From: PVC group bacterium
GTDB lineage: Bacteria; Verrucomicrobiota; Kiritimatiellia; UBA8416; PXDI01
Direction of reading: 5' to 3'
Length of the DNA: 13,666 bases
NCBI GenBank assembly: GCA_003565095.1
Contig: PXDI01000062.1
Coordinates: forward strand, 1 to 13,666
Position 1 is the first letter of the stretch. The number at the start of each line of letters is the position of its first letter. Below are positions 1 through 7,220 of this stretch, in pieces. The position numbers were made by a program, and so were the translations under genes. Under the pieces are notes generated by a model. That model ran no database searches, was not told where the DNA came from, and saw only the letters and a list, made by a program, of their open reading frames with translations.

Positions 1-675
1 AGCGTACTGCCCGGCGCCGGAATGGAGGCCGTCCCGCCCCTAATGGAAAAATTCAGAGTCCGCAAGCTGCTGATGCCGTTTGTTTCCAGACCGGAAGATT
101 TTTATTCAGCATTGGATGACAGCTTTGTAAAGGGCCGGGCGGCGGGCGGCACACGCTGGGCCATGCGCTATGGAGCCGCCTACGAGGAAGCACTGGCTTC
201 CGCAAAGAACCATACCGCTGCCATTGATATATTCACTACCGAAACAACCGCAGAGTGGCGCAACATGGCAATCACCCGCTGGAACGAGCAAAACTCCCCA
301 CCGGGACGCGCGGTTATCAGTGCGAATCTTTGGGGGTTTCGCTGGATTATCGTCACTGACAGCCGACCGGGGGATTTCAGCGATGTTCTGAGTGAACATT
401 GTGACGTGCTGTTTCTGGCCGACCTATCAAACCGTGACACATACCCGCGTTTGCAGCAGCAGCTTGCGCGCGTATTCAACCCGCGCGTGGTAATTCTGGC
501 AGGTAACGCCGAATGGCAGCCGGATAGCGAAAACTCCACACCGTCCCCGGCAGTCATCAACACCGCACTCGACGGCGCAACCCGTGCAACAATCGACTCT
601 GACGGCAGCCTGCTGCTGGAGACCTGGTCATCCGGCAGAACGGTCACACTGTTACCGCTCCCCGCAGGCAAATAA
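1..675 (+). CDS. Partial gene: C-terminal part of a ComEC/Rec2-like protein with a degenerate metallo-beta-lactamase-type domain
   Basis: The frame is open from base 1, so the ATG at 22 is probably internal and the true start lies to the left. The visible 224 residues follow the layout of the ComEC C-terminal domain. A segment GMEAVPPLMEKFRVRKLLMP matches where that family has HIGGLP..LE.F.V..vl.P. It is followed by a beta-strand segment (FRWIIVTDSRPGDFSDVL) where the family has LLTGDi...e..LL, then FNPRVVILAGN (family: rP.vaviS.G.N), and finally DSDGSLLLETWSSGR (family: T..dGai.i...G). ComEC forms the inner-membrane channel for DNA uptake. Here the HxHxDH-type ligands, the GD and the HHGS motif are all missing, so nuclease or hydrolase activity of this domain is unlikely. 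The assignment rests on pattern resemblance only. The membrane channel domain, if present, is outside the window. An unrelated degenerate beta-lactamase-fold protein is the alternative. Confidence 0.5.
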   Translation, partial: SVLPGAGMEAVPPLMEKFRVRKLLMPFVSRPEDFYSALDDSFVKGRAAGGTRWAMRYGAAYEEALASAKNHTAAIDIFTTETTAEWRNMAITRWNEQNSPPGRAVISANLWGFRWIIVTDSRPGDFSDVLSEHCDVLFLADLSNRDTYPRLQQQLARVFNPRVVILAGNAEWQPDSENSTPSPAVINTALDGATRATIDSDGSLLLETWSSGRTVTLLPLPAGK

Positions 676-692
676 TCATTCCGCCGTTGTTC

Positions 693-721
693 TTGACTTC
701 ATCCTATCAGATACATAAAGA
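693..721 (+). promoter_or_regulatory. Weak sigma-70-like promoter candidate before the 441-aa gene
   Basis: TTGACT (693-698, five of six consensus bases) is separated by 17 bp from TAAAGA (716-721, three of six). The start codon at 733 follows only 11 nt later and has no clear Shine-Dalgarno site. The poor -10 makes this tentative. The gene could equally be co-transcribed with the gene upstream, whose stop lies 57 bp before it. Confidence 0.22.
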
Positions 722-732
722 TTAATAATGCT

Positions 733-2058
733 ATGAAGACAAAGCACCTGATCTTGATTATCGTTATCCCGGTCGCCGTGGTCGTTCTGCTTTTAATTGC
801 AATGGCGGTCAAAACCGACCGGGAGCCGGCTCATGTTCAGGTAACTGCTCAGGAAACGCCGGCACCCTCCCCGGCAGCGGCGGAAATTGCAGATGAAACA
901 ATCCCTGGCACCGCATGGCTGCTTTTAAATGCAGATTCTCCACACAGCCGCGAGAGTATCCTGACCCGGCACCTGCTCGGCCTGATGCATATCCTCGGCG
1001 CTCCGCGGCCGCGCGGCCGTATCAAGGAAGCCTCGATAGACATCAACCAGGGCGCAACACAGGATATGAAAACGCGGCTGATGTTTCATACCCACGGACC
1101 GGGTGCAGTTATTGACGCAATTGTCTTGCAAGAGGAACTTGCCAATAAATACCATCCAGCCGGCAGAATGCTCCAGTCAGCCGTAATCACTAATGCCGAA
1201 ACCTTTCCCGAACGGCCTTATGCGCCGGTATTTATTCTTCCGGTGGAAATGGAACTTACAGGCAGCCTGAGTGCAATTGGTTTTACAGAACCAACACAGT
1301 TGTTCCCGGAAGGCCTACTGTTGCATGCCCGTGACGAATGGAGTGCTATCGACACGTTTATAAACAAAACAGCACAAGCAATATCAGTCAGTCTGCATGC
1401 CGCACCGCCGCACAAAATATCCCCGCTTGAAGACAGCCTGCGGATGGAATTATCATTTGCAACAACACGCTTTTCGGCTTTGGTAAGGTTGATTTATATT
1501 CTTGAGCACGAAACCGGAGCCCGGATTGAGCAGCTTATAATTAAGAATGATCTAAATGAAGACCCGGTGCTGCGCGGAACACTTATAGCCGTCTTCAATA
1601 TCCGTAAGTCCGGACTGGCGGATGAAGCGGACGGAATAGATGTTATATACGGACGGATGGCGGAGCGTGCTGAAAGCCTTATTCCAATGCCGCAATGGGA
1701 TCTCATTTCCGCGCTGGACGGGCCGGATGCACGGCTGGCGCTGGAGTCGATTGCGGCGATTTCCGATCCCGGCAGACCCGATTGGGCCGCTGCCGAGGAT
1801 CGGCTTATGGTCAGAACAACCCGCCGCGATGAACGCGGCAGAACGGTACTTGTGACAACTATCGGAAACGCTGCCGAAAATGAAGTTCTCAGCATGATCA
1901 TGGGTCACTGGTTATACCGTTGGCGGGTTCATTCAATTACAATGACCAACGGGGAATTCGCAAGAATCGACGCACAGCCGCTGCCGATCGTCCCCCCGGG
2001 CCTGCCCGAAGCAGCAGACGTTGATCACGACCATCAACCACCGCTGCCTTTCAAGTAA
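733..2058 (+). CDS. Membrane-anchored hypothetical protein, faintly PilO/GspM-like
   Basis: I do not recognise this 441-aa protein. It has a short basic N-terminus and one hydrophobic segment (about residues 6-26) without an obvious signal-peptidase site, which suggests an inner-membrane anchor with a large periplasmic part. A Pro/Ala-rich linker follows (about 40-55). Residues about 236-290 read as a beta-alpha-beta unit (MELSFATTRFSALVRLIYIL, then an ARIEQLIIK strand). This is the layout of the ferredoxin-like domain of PilO and GspM, which have the same anchor-plus-periplasmic plan, but the resemblance is weak and no pilus or secretion gene is visible nearby. The C-terminal 20 residues are Pro/His/Asp-rich. 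No strong ribosome binding site precedes the ATG. The gene is 57 bp after the ComEC-like gene and 51 bp before the preferred start of the TPR gene, so one transcript could carry all three. Confidence 0.72.
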   Translation: MKTKHLILIIVIPVAVVVLLLIAMAVKTDREPAHVQVTAQETPAPSPAAAEIADETIPGTAWLLLNADSPHSRESILTRHLLGLMHILGAPRPRGRIKEASIDINQGATQDMKTRLMFHTHGPGAVIDAIVLQEELANKYHPAGRMLQSAVITNAETFPERPYAPVFILPVEMELTGSLSAIGFTEPTQLFPEGLLLHARDEWSAIDTFINKTAQAISVSLHAAPPHKISPLEDSLRMELSFATTRFSALVRLIYILEHETGARIEQLIIKNDLNEDPVLRGTLIAVFNIRKSGLADEADGIDVIYGRMAERAESLIPMPQWDLISALDGPDARLALESIAAISDPGRPDWAAAEDRLMVRTTRRDERGRTVLVTTIGNAAENEVLSMIMGHWLYRWRVHSITMTNGEFARIDAQPLPIVPPGLPEAADVDHDHQPPLPFK

Positions 2059-2109
2059 GCAGCAGGTTTATGATTGTTATTGCGGTATGTAGCAGGTAGA
2101 TTAACCAAC

Positions 2110-2958
2110 ATGAAGAAGATATTAGCTTTTTTGATTCTGGTCTGTGTTTTGCCGGGAATTGCGCGAGAACGGAACCAGCCGACCGCCGACGAACAGTTCC
2201 GGCAGGCGCTTGAGATGCTCGAAACAGCCGACAGCGCCAGGGATATGGGAGATCTGCCGACTGCCGCCGATTTATACCGTAAGGCGCTTGACCGTTATAT
2301 CGGTTTACAGCACCGTTACCCGGAGTGGCAAAGACGAGTGGTTGAGTTCCGGATTGCCTACTGTAACCAGCAGCTTGAAAGCATCATGCGTAGAATGGAC
2401 TCAGGAACACTCAATCCGGCAGAACCGGTTGCCCCCGGACAGATGCTGCCGTCAGTTAATGTGCCCTCCGTTGTTCACGATAACGACCGGGCCGATTTCA
2501 TCCGCCGCGCCGCGGCTTTGTTTCTGAAAGAGGATAAACCGCGCGAAGCGCGCGAAGTGCTGCTTGAGGGTTTACGCATCAGCCCTGATGACCCGATGAT
2601 CCGGCTGCTGCTGGGAATTGCGCAGTGCCGCATGGGCCGCCATCAGGATGCAGTTTTTTTGATGTCAGAACTTATCGATGAAATCCCCGGTCATGCTGTC
2701 GCCAGAGTTGTCTATGCCGCGGCATTGACCGGACTGGGCAGAACAGCAGAAGCCGAGCAGCAATTGCAGAATGCCATTGAAATCTCGCCGAATCTGCCGG
2801 AAGCGCACATCAACCTTGCACAATTGCTCGTCATCAAAGAAAAACCGGACAGAACCGCCGCGGCGCAGCATTATGCCACAGCGCGCAGACTTGGTGCGGT
2901 ACGTGACCGGGAATTCGAACAGCGCCTGGAACAGCTCCAGAAAAAGCCTGCGCAATGA
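2110..2958 (+). CDS. Exported tetratricopeptide-repeat protein
   Basis: I place the start at the ATG at 2110 (282 aa), because it begins a textbook signal peptide: MKK, a hydrophobic core ILAFLILVCVLPG, and cleavage near residue 18 (GIA-RER). An in-frame TTG at 2074 would add 12 residues ahead of it and spoil the signal. An AGGT at 2094-2097 may serve as ribosome binding site at a rather long distance. One TPR-like helical pair lies around residues 25-58, and at least four consecutive repeats cover about 126-262, with typical A-x-x-L/LGxAxxxxGR spacing (for example LLLGIAQCRMGRHQDA and AAALTGLGRTAEAEQQL). TPR arrays form protein-binding scaffolds; the partner is unknown. Likely periplasmic. 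The gene ends 5 bp from the stop of the convergent membrane-protein gene, leaving no room for a separate terminator. Confidence 0.85.
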   Translation: MKKILAFLILVCVLPGIARERNQPTADEQFRQALEMLETADSARDMGDLPTAADLYRKALDRYIGLQHRYPEWQRRVVEFRIAYCNQQLESIMRRMDSGTLNPAEPVAPGQMLPSVNVPSVVHDNDRADFIRRAAALFLKEDKPREAREVLLEGLRISPDDPMIRLLLGIAQCRMGRHQDAVFLMSELIDEIPGHAVARVVYAAALTGLGRTAEAEQQLQNAIEISPNLPEAHINLAQLLVIKEKPDRTAAAQHYATARRLGAVRDREFEQRLEQLQKKPAQ

Positions 2959-2963
2959 AAAAT

Positions 2964-3506
2964 CTAATACACCGTGACCGCAAAGGCCAGCAGGCAGATT
3001 GCGAAAACCAGCCCGGCCAGACCCCATGCACGACAGAACCCCGCATCACGAATAAAGAGTTTTACAGCCTGACGGAAACGGAACGGACTCAGTAAAAAGA
3101 CAATCCCCTTTACCACCATGATGTATGCGCAGACGGTGACAACCAGACGCGCCGGCGAATGATGCCAGCGGGCCGCATCCAGCAGCGGGGCCGGAATCAG
3201 CAACAAAAGCCCGCCAAGCGCCCGCACCGGCAGAAGTTCGGACATCTGGCTTACAATCAGCAAAATCGCAACAGGAACCAGAATCAACAGCAGCGGCTTG
3301 AAACCATCAAACCGCCCCATCGGCATCTGATACAGTAACCAGCCCGCCCACAGGACAGCGACACATGTCAAGATGATCCCGACGGGACGGTTGCGGGAGA
3401 AATTATTGAGAAAACGCAGCGCCTGTTCCGGCATTGCCGCCATCAGCAGATAGAGCATCGCCAGACTTCCGCCCAATATTAAAGCAATCCCCGCTAAATC
3501 ACTCAT
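2964..3506 (-). CDS. Six-helix integral membrane protein of unknown function
   Basis: This 180-aa protein is almost entirely hydrophobic. Likely transmembrane segments are at about residues 5-24, 41-60, 70-87, 94-110, 119-140 and 159-179. I recognise no family signature. The first and second halves each end in a short basic or aromatic loop (RFLNNFSRNR; SPFRFRQAVKLF) followed by another helix, so an internal duplication is conceivable. The ATG at 3506 is preceded by GGGA at a usual distance, supporting the start. It lies 80 bp downstream of miaB on the same strand, with no strong terminator between them, so read-through from miaB is possible. Function cannot be inferred; a small-molecule or envelope-stress role would be guesswork. 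Confidence 0.78.
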   Translation of the reverse strand: MSDLAGIALILGGSLAMLYLLMAAMPEQALRFLNNFSRNRPVGIILTCVAVLWAGWLLYQMPMGRFDGFKPLLLILVPVAILLIVSQMSELLPVRALGGLLLLIPAPLLDAARWHHSPARLVVTVCAYIMVVKGIVFLLSPFRFRQAVKLFIRDAGFCRAWGLAGLVFAICLLAFAVTVY

Positions 3507-3586
3507 AGCTTTCCCGTCTTTTTTATTACAAACGATGCACTTGCAAAACCGATCTTGTAAATAACTTCCAACAATATGCCTTAAGA

Positions 3587-4933
3587 CTAAACCACTTCAC
3601 CATAAAGCGTCTGTGCCATAACCCGCGTAATTTTAACATTCAAAAGCATTCCGCATTCAATATTGCCCGGCGGCTCAAAAACAACAATCTGGTTGCGGCG
3701 GGTACGCCCCGACCAGCGTTCCGTGTTGCGGGGGCTGACACCTTCCACCAGCACCTCCACCTTCTTTCCTGTTTCACGTTCATTCAGCAGCATGGCACGC
3801 CGGTTCTGATCTTCGAGCAATATTCGGTTGCGCCGCATCTTCTCGTCCTGGGACACATCATCATCCATATCAGCCGCGGCTGTGCCCTCACGCGGTGAAT
3901 ATTTGAAGATAAATGAATTCAAAAAACCGACATGCTCCATCAACTCTCGGGTGGCATTAAAATCTTCTTCGGTTTCTCCGGGAAACCCGACAATCACATC
4001 CGTCGTGAACGCAACCTCCCCGACTGCCGCGCGCATCCGCGCAACCGCTTCAAGATAGGTTGCAACATTGTATCCGCGCCGCATCCTTTCCAGAATACGG
4101 TCGCTTCCTGACTGCACCGGTAAATGCAAATGCTCACAGACCGCAGAAAGGTCACGCATAGCATACGCCAGTTCACTTGTGCAACCGGAGGGATGCCCTG
4201 AAGTAAAGCGGATACGTTCCAGCCCATCAATTGCATCAAGGGCTTCAAGCAAACGCGGCAACGGCTCAGAATATCCGCGTGAACTGGCATAATCAGCATC
4301 CCATACCGGATTCAGCAAACCGTACCGCATCACACTCTGCCCCAGCAGGGTGATTTCACGCCCCCCCCCGGCCACCACCTTGCGTGCCTCGTTTATAATC
4401 TCGGCCGCCGACCTGCTCCATTCGCTGCCGCGCACCTGCGGAACAATACAATATGAACAACCGCGGTTGCAGCCGTAAAGAATGTTGATAAAAGCCGCGG
4501 GACTCTGACTCTGGACATGACCGTCAAGCTCATCCAGATTGTCGACCGACTCGCCGCCATCCACTGCCAGCACACCGGTTTCACCGGAACAGACTCTCGC
4601 CAGCAACTGCGGAAGCCGCCATGCACTGCGCGGCCCCACCGCAAAATCAAGCCCGGGAACACTATTGAAGATGCGTTCCTGTAAACGCTGCACCATGCAG
4701 CCCATCGCCCCGACAATTGCGCGGTGACGCCGGTCGCCCGCTGTAAGCAGTCCCAGCTTGCCAATCGCCTTGTCTTCGGCCTTGCCGCGAACGCTGCAGG
4801 TGTTTACCAGAATAATATCAGCGGCGGCCTCATCGTCAGTAAAAGCGTAACCGTTGCGCTCAAGTAAAGAACGCACCGCCTCCGTGTCGCGCACATTCAT
4901 CTGGCAGCCGTATGTTTTAAAGAATACTTTCAT
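3587..4933 (-). CDS. miaB: tRNA-2-methylthio-N6-dimethylallyladenosine synthase (MiaB)
   Basis: MiaB is a radical-SAM enzyme that adds a methylthio group to C2 of the isopentenylated A37 next to the anticodon, in the cytoplasm. Three domains are visible in the 448 aa. The N-terminal UPF0004 domain has the auxiliary-cluster cysteines C10 (TYGCQMN), C46 (NTCSVR) and C79 (GCMVQ). The radical-SAM core has C155, C159 and C162 (CNRGCSYC) and the family signature LHLPVQSGSDRI. A TRAM RNA-binding domain covers about residues 380-448. Length and all six cluster cysteines match E. coli MiaB closely. The segment usually reading GQNVNSY is GQSVMRYG here, followed by a longer loop. A run of nine G occurs in the coding strand (4361-4369) and the frame is intact through it. 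There is no Shine-Dalgarno site; the promoter lies very close to the ATG (separate entry). The substrate-making gene miaA is not in the window. Confidence 0.95.
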   Translation of the reverse strand: MKVFFKTYGCQMNVRDTEAVRSLLERNGYAFTDDEAAADIILVNTCSVRGKAEDKAIGKLGLLTAGDRRHRAIVGAMGCMVQRLQERIFNSVPGLDFAVGPRSAWRLPQLLARVCSGETGVLAVDGGESVDNLDELDGHVQSQSPAAFINILYGCNRGCSYCIVPQVRGSEWSRSAAEIINEARKVVAGGGREITLLGQSVMRYGLLNPVWDADYASSRGYSEPLPRLLEALDAIDGLERIRFTSGHPSGCTSELAYAMRDLSAVCEHLHLPVQSGSDRILERMRRGYNVATYLEAVARMRAAVGEVAFTTDVIVGFPGETEEDFNATRELMEHVGFLNSFIFKYSPREGTAAADMDDDVSQDEKMRRNRILLEDQNRRAMLLNERETGKKVEVLVEGVSPRNTERWSGRTRRNQIVVFEPPGNIECGMLLNVKITRVMAQTLYGEVV

Positions 4934-4943
4934 AGGGCCGTAA

Positions 4944-4971
4944 ATAATAGCTGATTAGTAAGCGCTGTCGA
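4944..4971 (-). promoter_or_regulatory. Sigma-70-like promoter of miaB, very close to the start codon
   Basis: On the minus strand, TCGACA (4971-4966, five of six matches to TTGACA) and TATTAT (4949-4944, five of six matches to TATAAT) are 16 bp apart. Only 10 nt separate the -10 element from the miaB ATG at 4933. A start point at the usual distance would give a leader of about 3-4 nt, which agrees with the absence of a Shine-Dalgarno sequence. Predicted from the sequence only. Confidence 0.5.
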
Positions 4972-5026
4972 TGAATTAATCAGGACTGACAAACCCGGCT
5001 TTGCTGTTACAAGCCTTTGCCTGCTG

Positions 5027-5623
5027 TTATTCCGCCGATGCAGCAGACTGACGACCGTTGTAGATAATGCCGCCATCAGCGGCATACTCATCCAGCACCG
5101 CGGCAGCCTCGGTACGACAGACATGCCGGCAGACGCGGATGCCCCGCCGGATGAGTTGCGCCTCCCAATCAATCGGTTTGGCACCCTCATCAAATCCGGC
5201 CGCCTCAGCATCAGCCCCGTCCGCCCCGCACACCAGCCGTTTCACACCAGACCACGGCACGGCACCGAGACACATTGCACACGGATCTGTACTGCTGAAC
5301 AGCTCATAACCGCCGGGAGCCGGCCCTTGCGAAAGATCATACACCCCCAGCCCGGCACAGGCCAGCATGATGGCAACTATTTCAGCATGGGCCACCGCAC
5401 AGTTTGCCGAGACCACCATATTAACCCCGCAGGCAACCGGACGGGAACCACCGCACTCGAATACCGCGGCAGCAAACGGCCCGCCAGTGCCACGGCGGAT
5501 GTTATCGCGCGCAAGACCAATCACGAAGCTCATCCGCTCCTCATCCGAGCTCAGGGACAAATCACCAGAACCGGCTGTTTCTACCAGCCAGTCCGGGATT
5601 TGCAGATTAATGGCAGCATCCAT
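5027..5623 (-). CDS. GuaD-like nucleoside/purine deaminase (cytidine deaminase fold)
   Basis: A zinc-dependent hydrolytic deaminase of the cytidine-deaminase superfamily. With the start at 5623 (198 aa), the motif HAE (H79, E81) supplies a zinc ligand and the catalytic glutamate, and PCAMC (C115, C118) supplies the other two ligands. GGPFAAAV ahead of HAE and AEAAGFDEG after the zinc site resemble bacterial guanine deaminase (GuaD) more than the tRNA editing enzyme TadA. Guanine to xanthine is therefore the likeliest reaction, but another purine base or nucleoside is possible. An upstream in-frame ATG at 5665 would add 14 residues. I prefer 5623 because GGGAGG (5641-5636) lies 12 nt before it, and because related proteins, from memory, begin close to the IPDWL segment. 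The MFS gene ends 58 bp upstream on the same strand, so the two probably share a transcript. Confidence 0.88.
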   Translation of the reverse strand: MDAAINLQIPDWLVETAGSGDLSLSSDEERMSFVIGLARDNIRRGTGGPFAAAVFECGGSRPVACGVNMVVSANCAVAHAEIVAIMLACAGLGVYDLSQGPAPGGYELFSSTDPCAMCLGAVPWSGVKRLVCGADGADAEAAGFDEGAKPIDWEAQLIRRGIRVCRHVCRTEAAAVLDEYAADGGIIYNGRQSAASAE

Positions 5624-5681
5624 GCTTTGCCGAAACCTCCCGCGGATTTCCCCCGCAGATGTCAAACCAAGCGCTTAGAAC

Positions 5682-7121
5682 CTATTTACCACTGCCGATG
5701 GCACCCGCGGCAGCATCAATGGCCGGTTCGGTCATCTCGTTTACCGCGGCGGGCTTTTTAAGAAAGGCCGCAAGTACGGCCGCGATCAGGCAGGCGACCC
5801 CGGCCACAATAAATGCCGGACGGAACTGCCCGATATCAAACGTCTTAAGCACTATGGCTTCACCTTCAACCGCCTGGTACTGCACCGTATCGGAGATGCG
5901 CATCAGCCGCGCCGCCAGATAGGGACCGGCAAGTCCGCCGGCTCCATAGGCCGTAAACATCCACCCATAATTCACGCCAAGATGCTTCGTCCCGAAATAA
6001 TCGGCGGTAATCGCCGGATACAACGCCAGATAACCGCCAAAGCATAGACCGATCAGACAAACCGCCAAAAGATACAGCGGATAGAGCCGCATAACGTCAA
6101 GCAACAGCATTGCTATACCACATATGGCGAACATGAAAATAAGCGTCTTTTCACGACCAAGGCTGTCGGAAACTTTCCCCCACAATATACGTCCAAGCGA
6201 GTTGAAAATCGCCAGAATCGATACCGCCAGCGCACCGGCGGTCATTACAGCGGTAAAATCATCCGCCGGCACAGGCGGAGTGAATACGCCGATCCGGAAA
6301 GACTGCCAGATCGGTGAAGCCTTCATAATCACTTGAAGCCCCGCTGTACATCCGGCAAAGTATGTAATCCAGAGCATCCAGAAAACCGGATTACGTAACA
6401 TTTCCTTCGGGCCGAAATCAACTTTGACTCCCGCAGCAGCAGCCGCAGCCGGCGGGGTCCAGCCTTCCGGGACATAACCGGCCGGCGGATTAACCAGAAA
6501 CTGTGCTCCCGCAACAACTGCGACCAGGAAAATGATCCCGAGCACCATAAAAGTATTGAAAACCCCTATCGCCGGCAGCGGAAACAGGCCGACACCGAAC
6601 AAGGAATACGGGGTACCCGAAATAAGTCCGCGCGCCAGCGGGGCAAAGAAAAAAGCACCGGCGCCGAATCCGGCCACAGCCAGTCCGGTGATCAATCCGC
6701 GTTTATCAGGAAACCATTTAACACATGTGGCGATCGGGCAGACGTATGCCGCACCGATTCCCGCGCCGCCCATGATCGCAAAAGTAAAAATCAGCCACGC
6801 TAAAGCAATTCCCTGGCTTTCAAAGCCGCCGGTGAATCTGGCCAGAATAAGCCCTGCCCCAAGAATTATACCGCCGACGGTTGCCACCTTACGCGGCCCA
6901 AGCTTGTCTTGTATGCGTCCGCCGAAAATTACCGCCAGCGCAAAACTGGCCAGCACAATCTGCGCCGGTATAGTTACCTGAGTTGCCGACCAATCCGGAA
7001 AATAGGATCTCAGCGGGGTCTCAAAGACACTCCAGATATACACGGCCCCCAGACTGATTTGAATTATCAACGCACCGGCCACCACCAGCCAGCGATTCAT
7101 TACCTTTTCCGTTTCACTCAT
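5682..7121 (-). CDS. MFS transporter of the oxalate/formate antiporter (OFA) family
   Basis: The 479-aa protein has the length and about 12 hydrophobic helices of a major-facilitator carrier. The first helix reads RWLVVAGALIIQISLGAVYI with WSVF after it, typical of the OFA family, and the helix 2-3 loop GGRIQDKLGPRKV is the classic MFS loop signature. A second such loop, WGKVSDSLGREKT, begins the second half. OFA members move small organic anions such as oxalate, formate, lactate or possibly acetate across the inner membrane. Lying just downstream of acs on the same strand, this one may import acetate or a related monocarboxylate, which is inference from context. GGGAAG sits at a good distance before the ATG at 7121. 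A strong hairpin lies between acs and this gene, so its level may be set separately from acs. Confidence 0.9.
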   Translation of the reverse strand: MSETEKVMNRWLVVAGALIIQISLGAVYIWSVFETPLRSYFPDWSATQVTIPAQIVLASFALAVIFGGRIQDKLGPRKVATVGGIILGAGLILARFTGGFESQGIALAWLIFTFAIMGGAGIGAAYVCPIATCVKWFPDKRGLITGLAVAGFGAGAFFFAPLARGLISGTPYSLFGVGLFPLPAIGVFNTFMVLGIIFLVAVVAGAQFLVNPPAGYVPEGWTPPAAAAAAGVKVDFGPKEMLRNPVFWMLWITYFAGCTAGLQVIMKASPIWQSFRIGVFTPPVPADDFTAVMTAGALAVSILAIFNSLGRILWGKVSDSLGREKTLIFMFAICGIAMLLLDVMRLYPLYLLAVCLIGLCFGGYLALYPAITADYFGTKHLGVNYGWMFTAYGAGGLAGPYLAARLMRISDTVQYQAVEGEAIVLKTFDIGQFRPAFIVAGVACLIAAVLAAFLKKPAAVNEMTEPAIDAAAGAIGSGK

Positions 7122-7163
7122 TTTTCTTCCCTTTTTCCGGCGCTATCCTGTTTTCACAAAGAG

Positions 7164-7190
7164 CGCCCGGCACCACCAGGGTGCCGGGCG
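7164..7190 (-). terminator. Strong hairpin after acs, likely terminator or attenuator
   Basis: CGCCCGGCACC (7164-7174) and GGTGCCGGGCG (7180-7190) form a perfect 11-bp GC-rich stem with a 5-nt loop. On the minus strand it starts 31 nt after the acs stop codon and is followed by CTCTTTGTG, a poor U-tract. It may therefore terminate only partly, letting some transcripts reach the MFS gene 42 nt further on. It could also act as a 3' stabilising stem for acs mRNA. Confidence 0.6.
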
Positions 7191-7220
7191 TCGTTTCTAC
7201 TTACCTGCTTCCGTCTGCAT

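Noticed and set aside
4361..4369. Possible frameshift at the homopolymer in miaB
   Set aside because: The reading frame continues with conserved MiaB motifs on both sides, so the gene is intact as read.
5123..5761. Long plus-strand open frame (212 codons) across the deaminase gene
   Set aside because: It is antisense to a gene with clear zinc-deaminase motifs and extends into the carrier gene; its translation is Arg/Pro/His-rich, as expected for a shadow frame.
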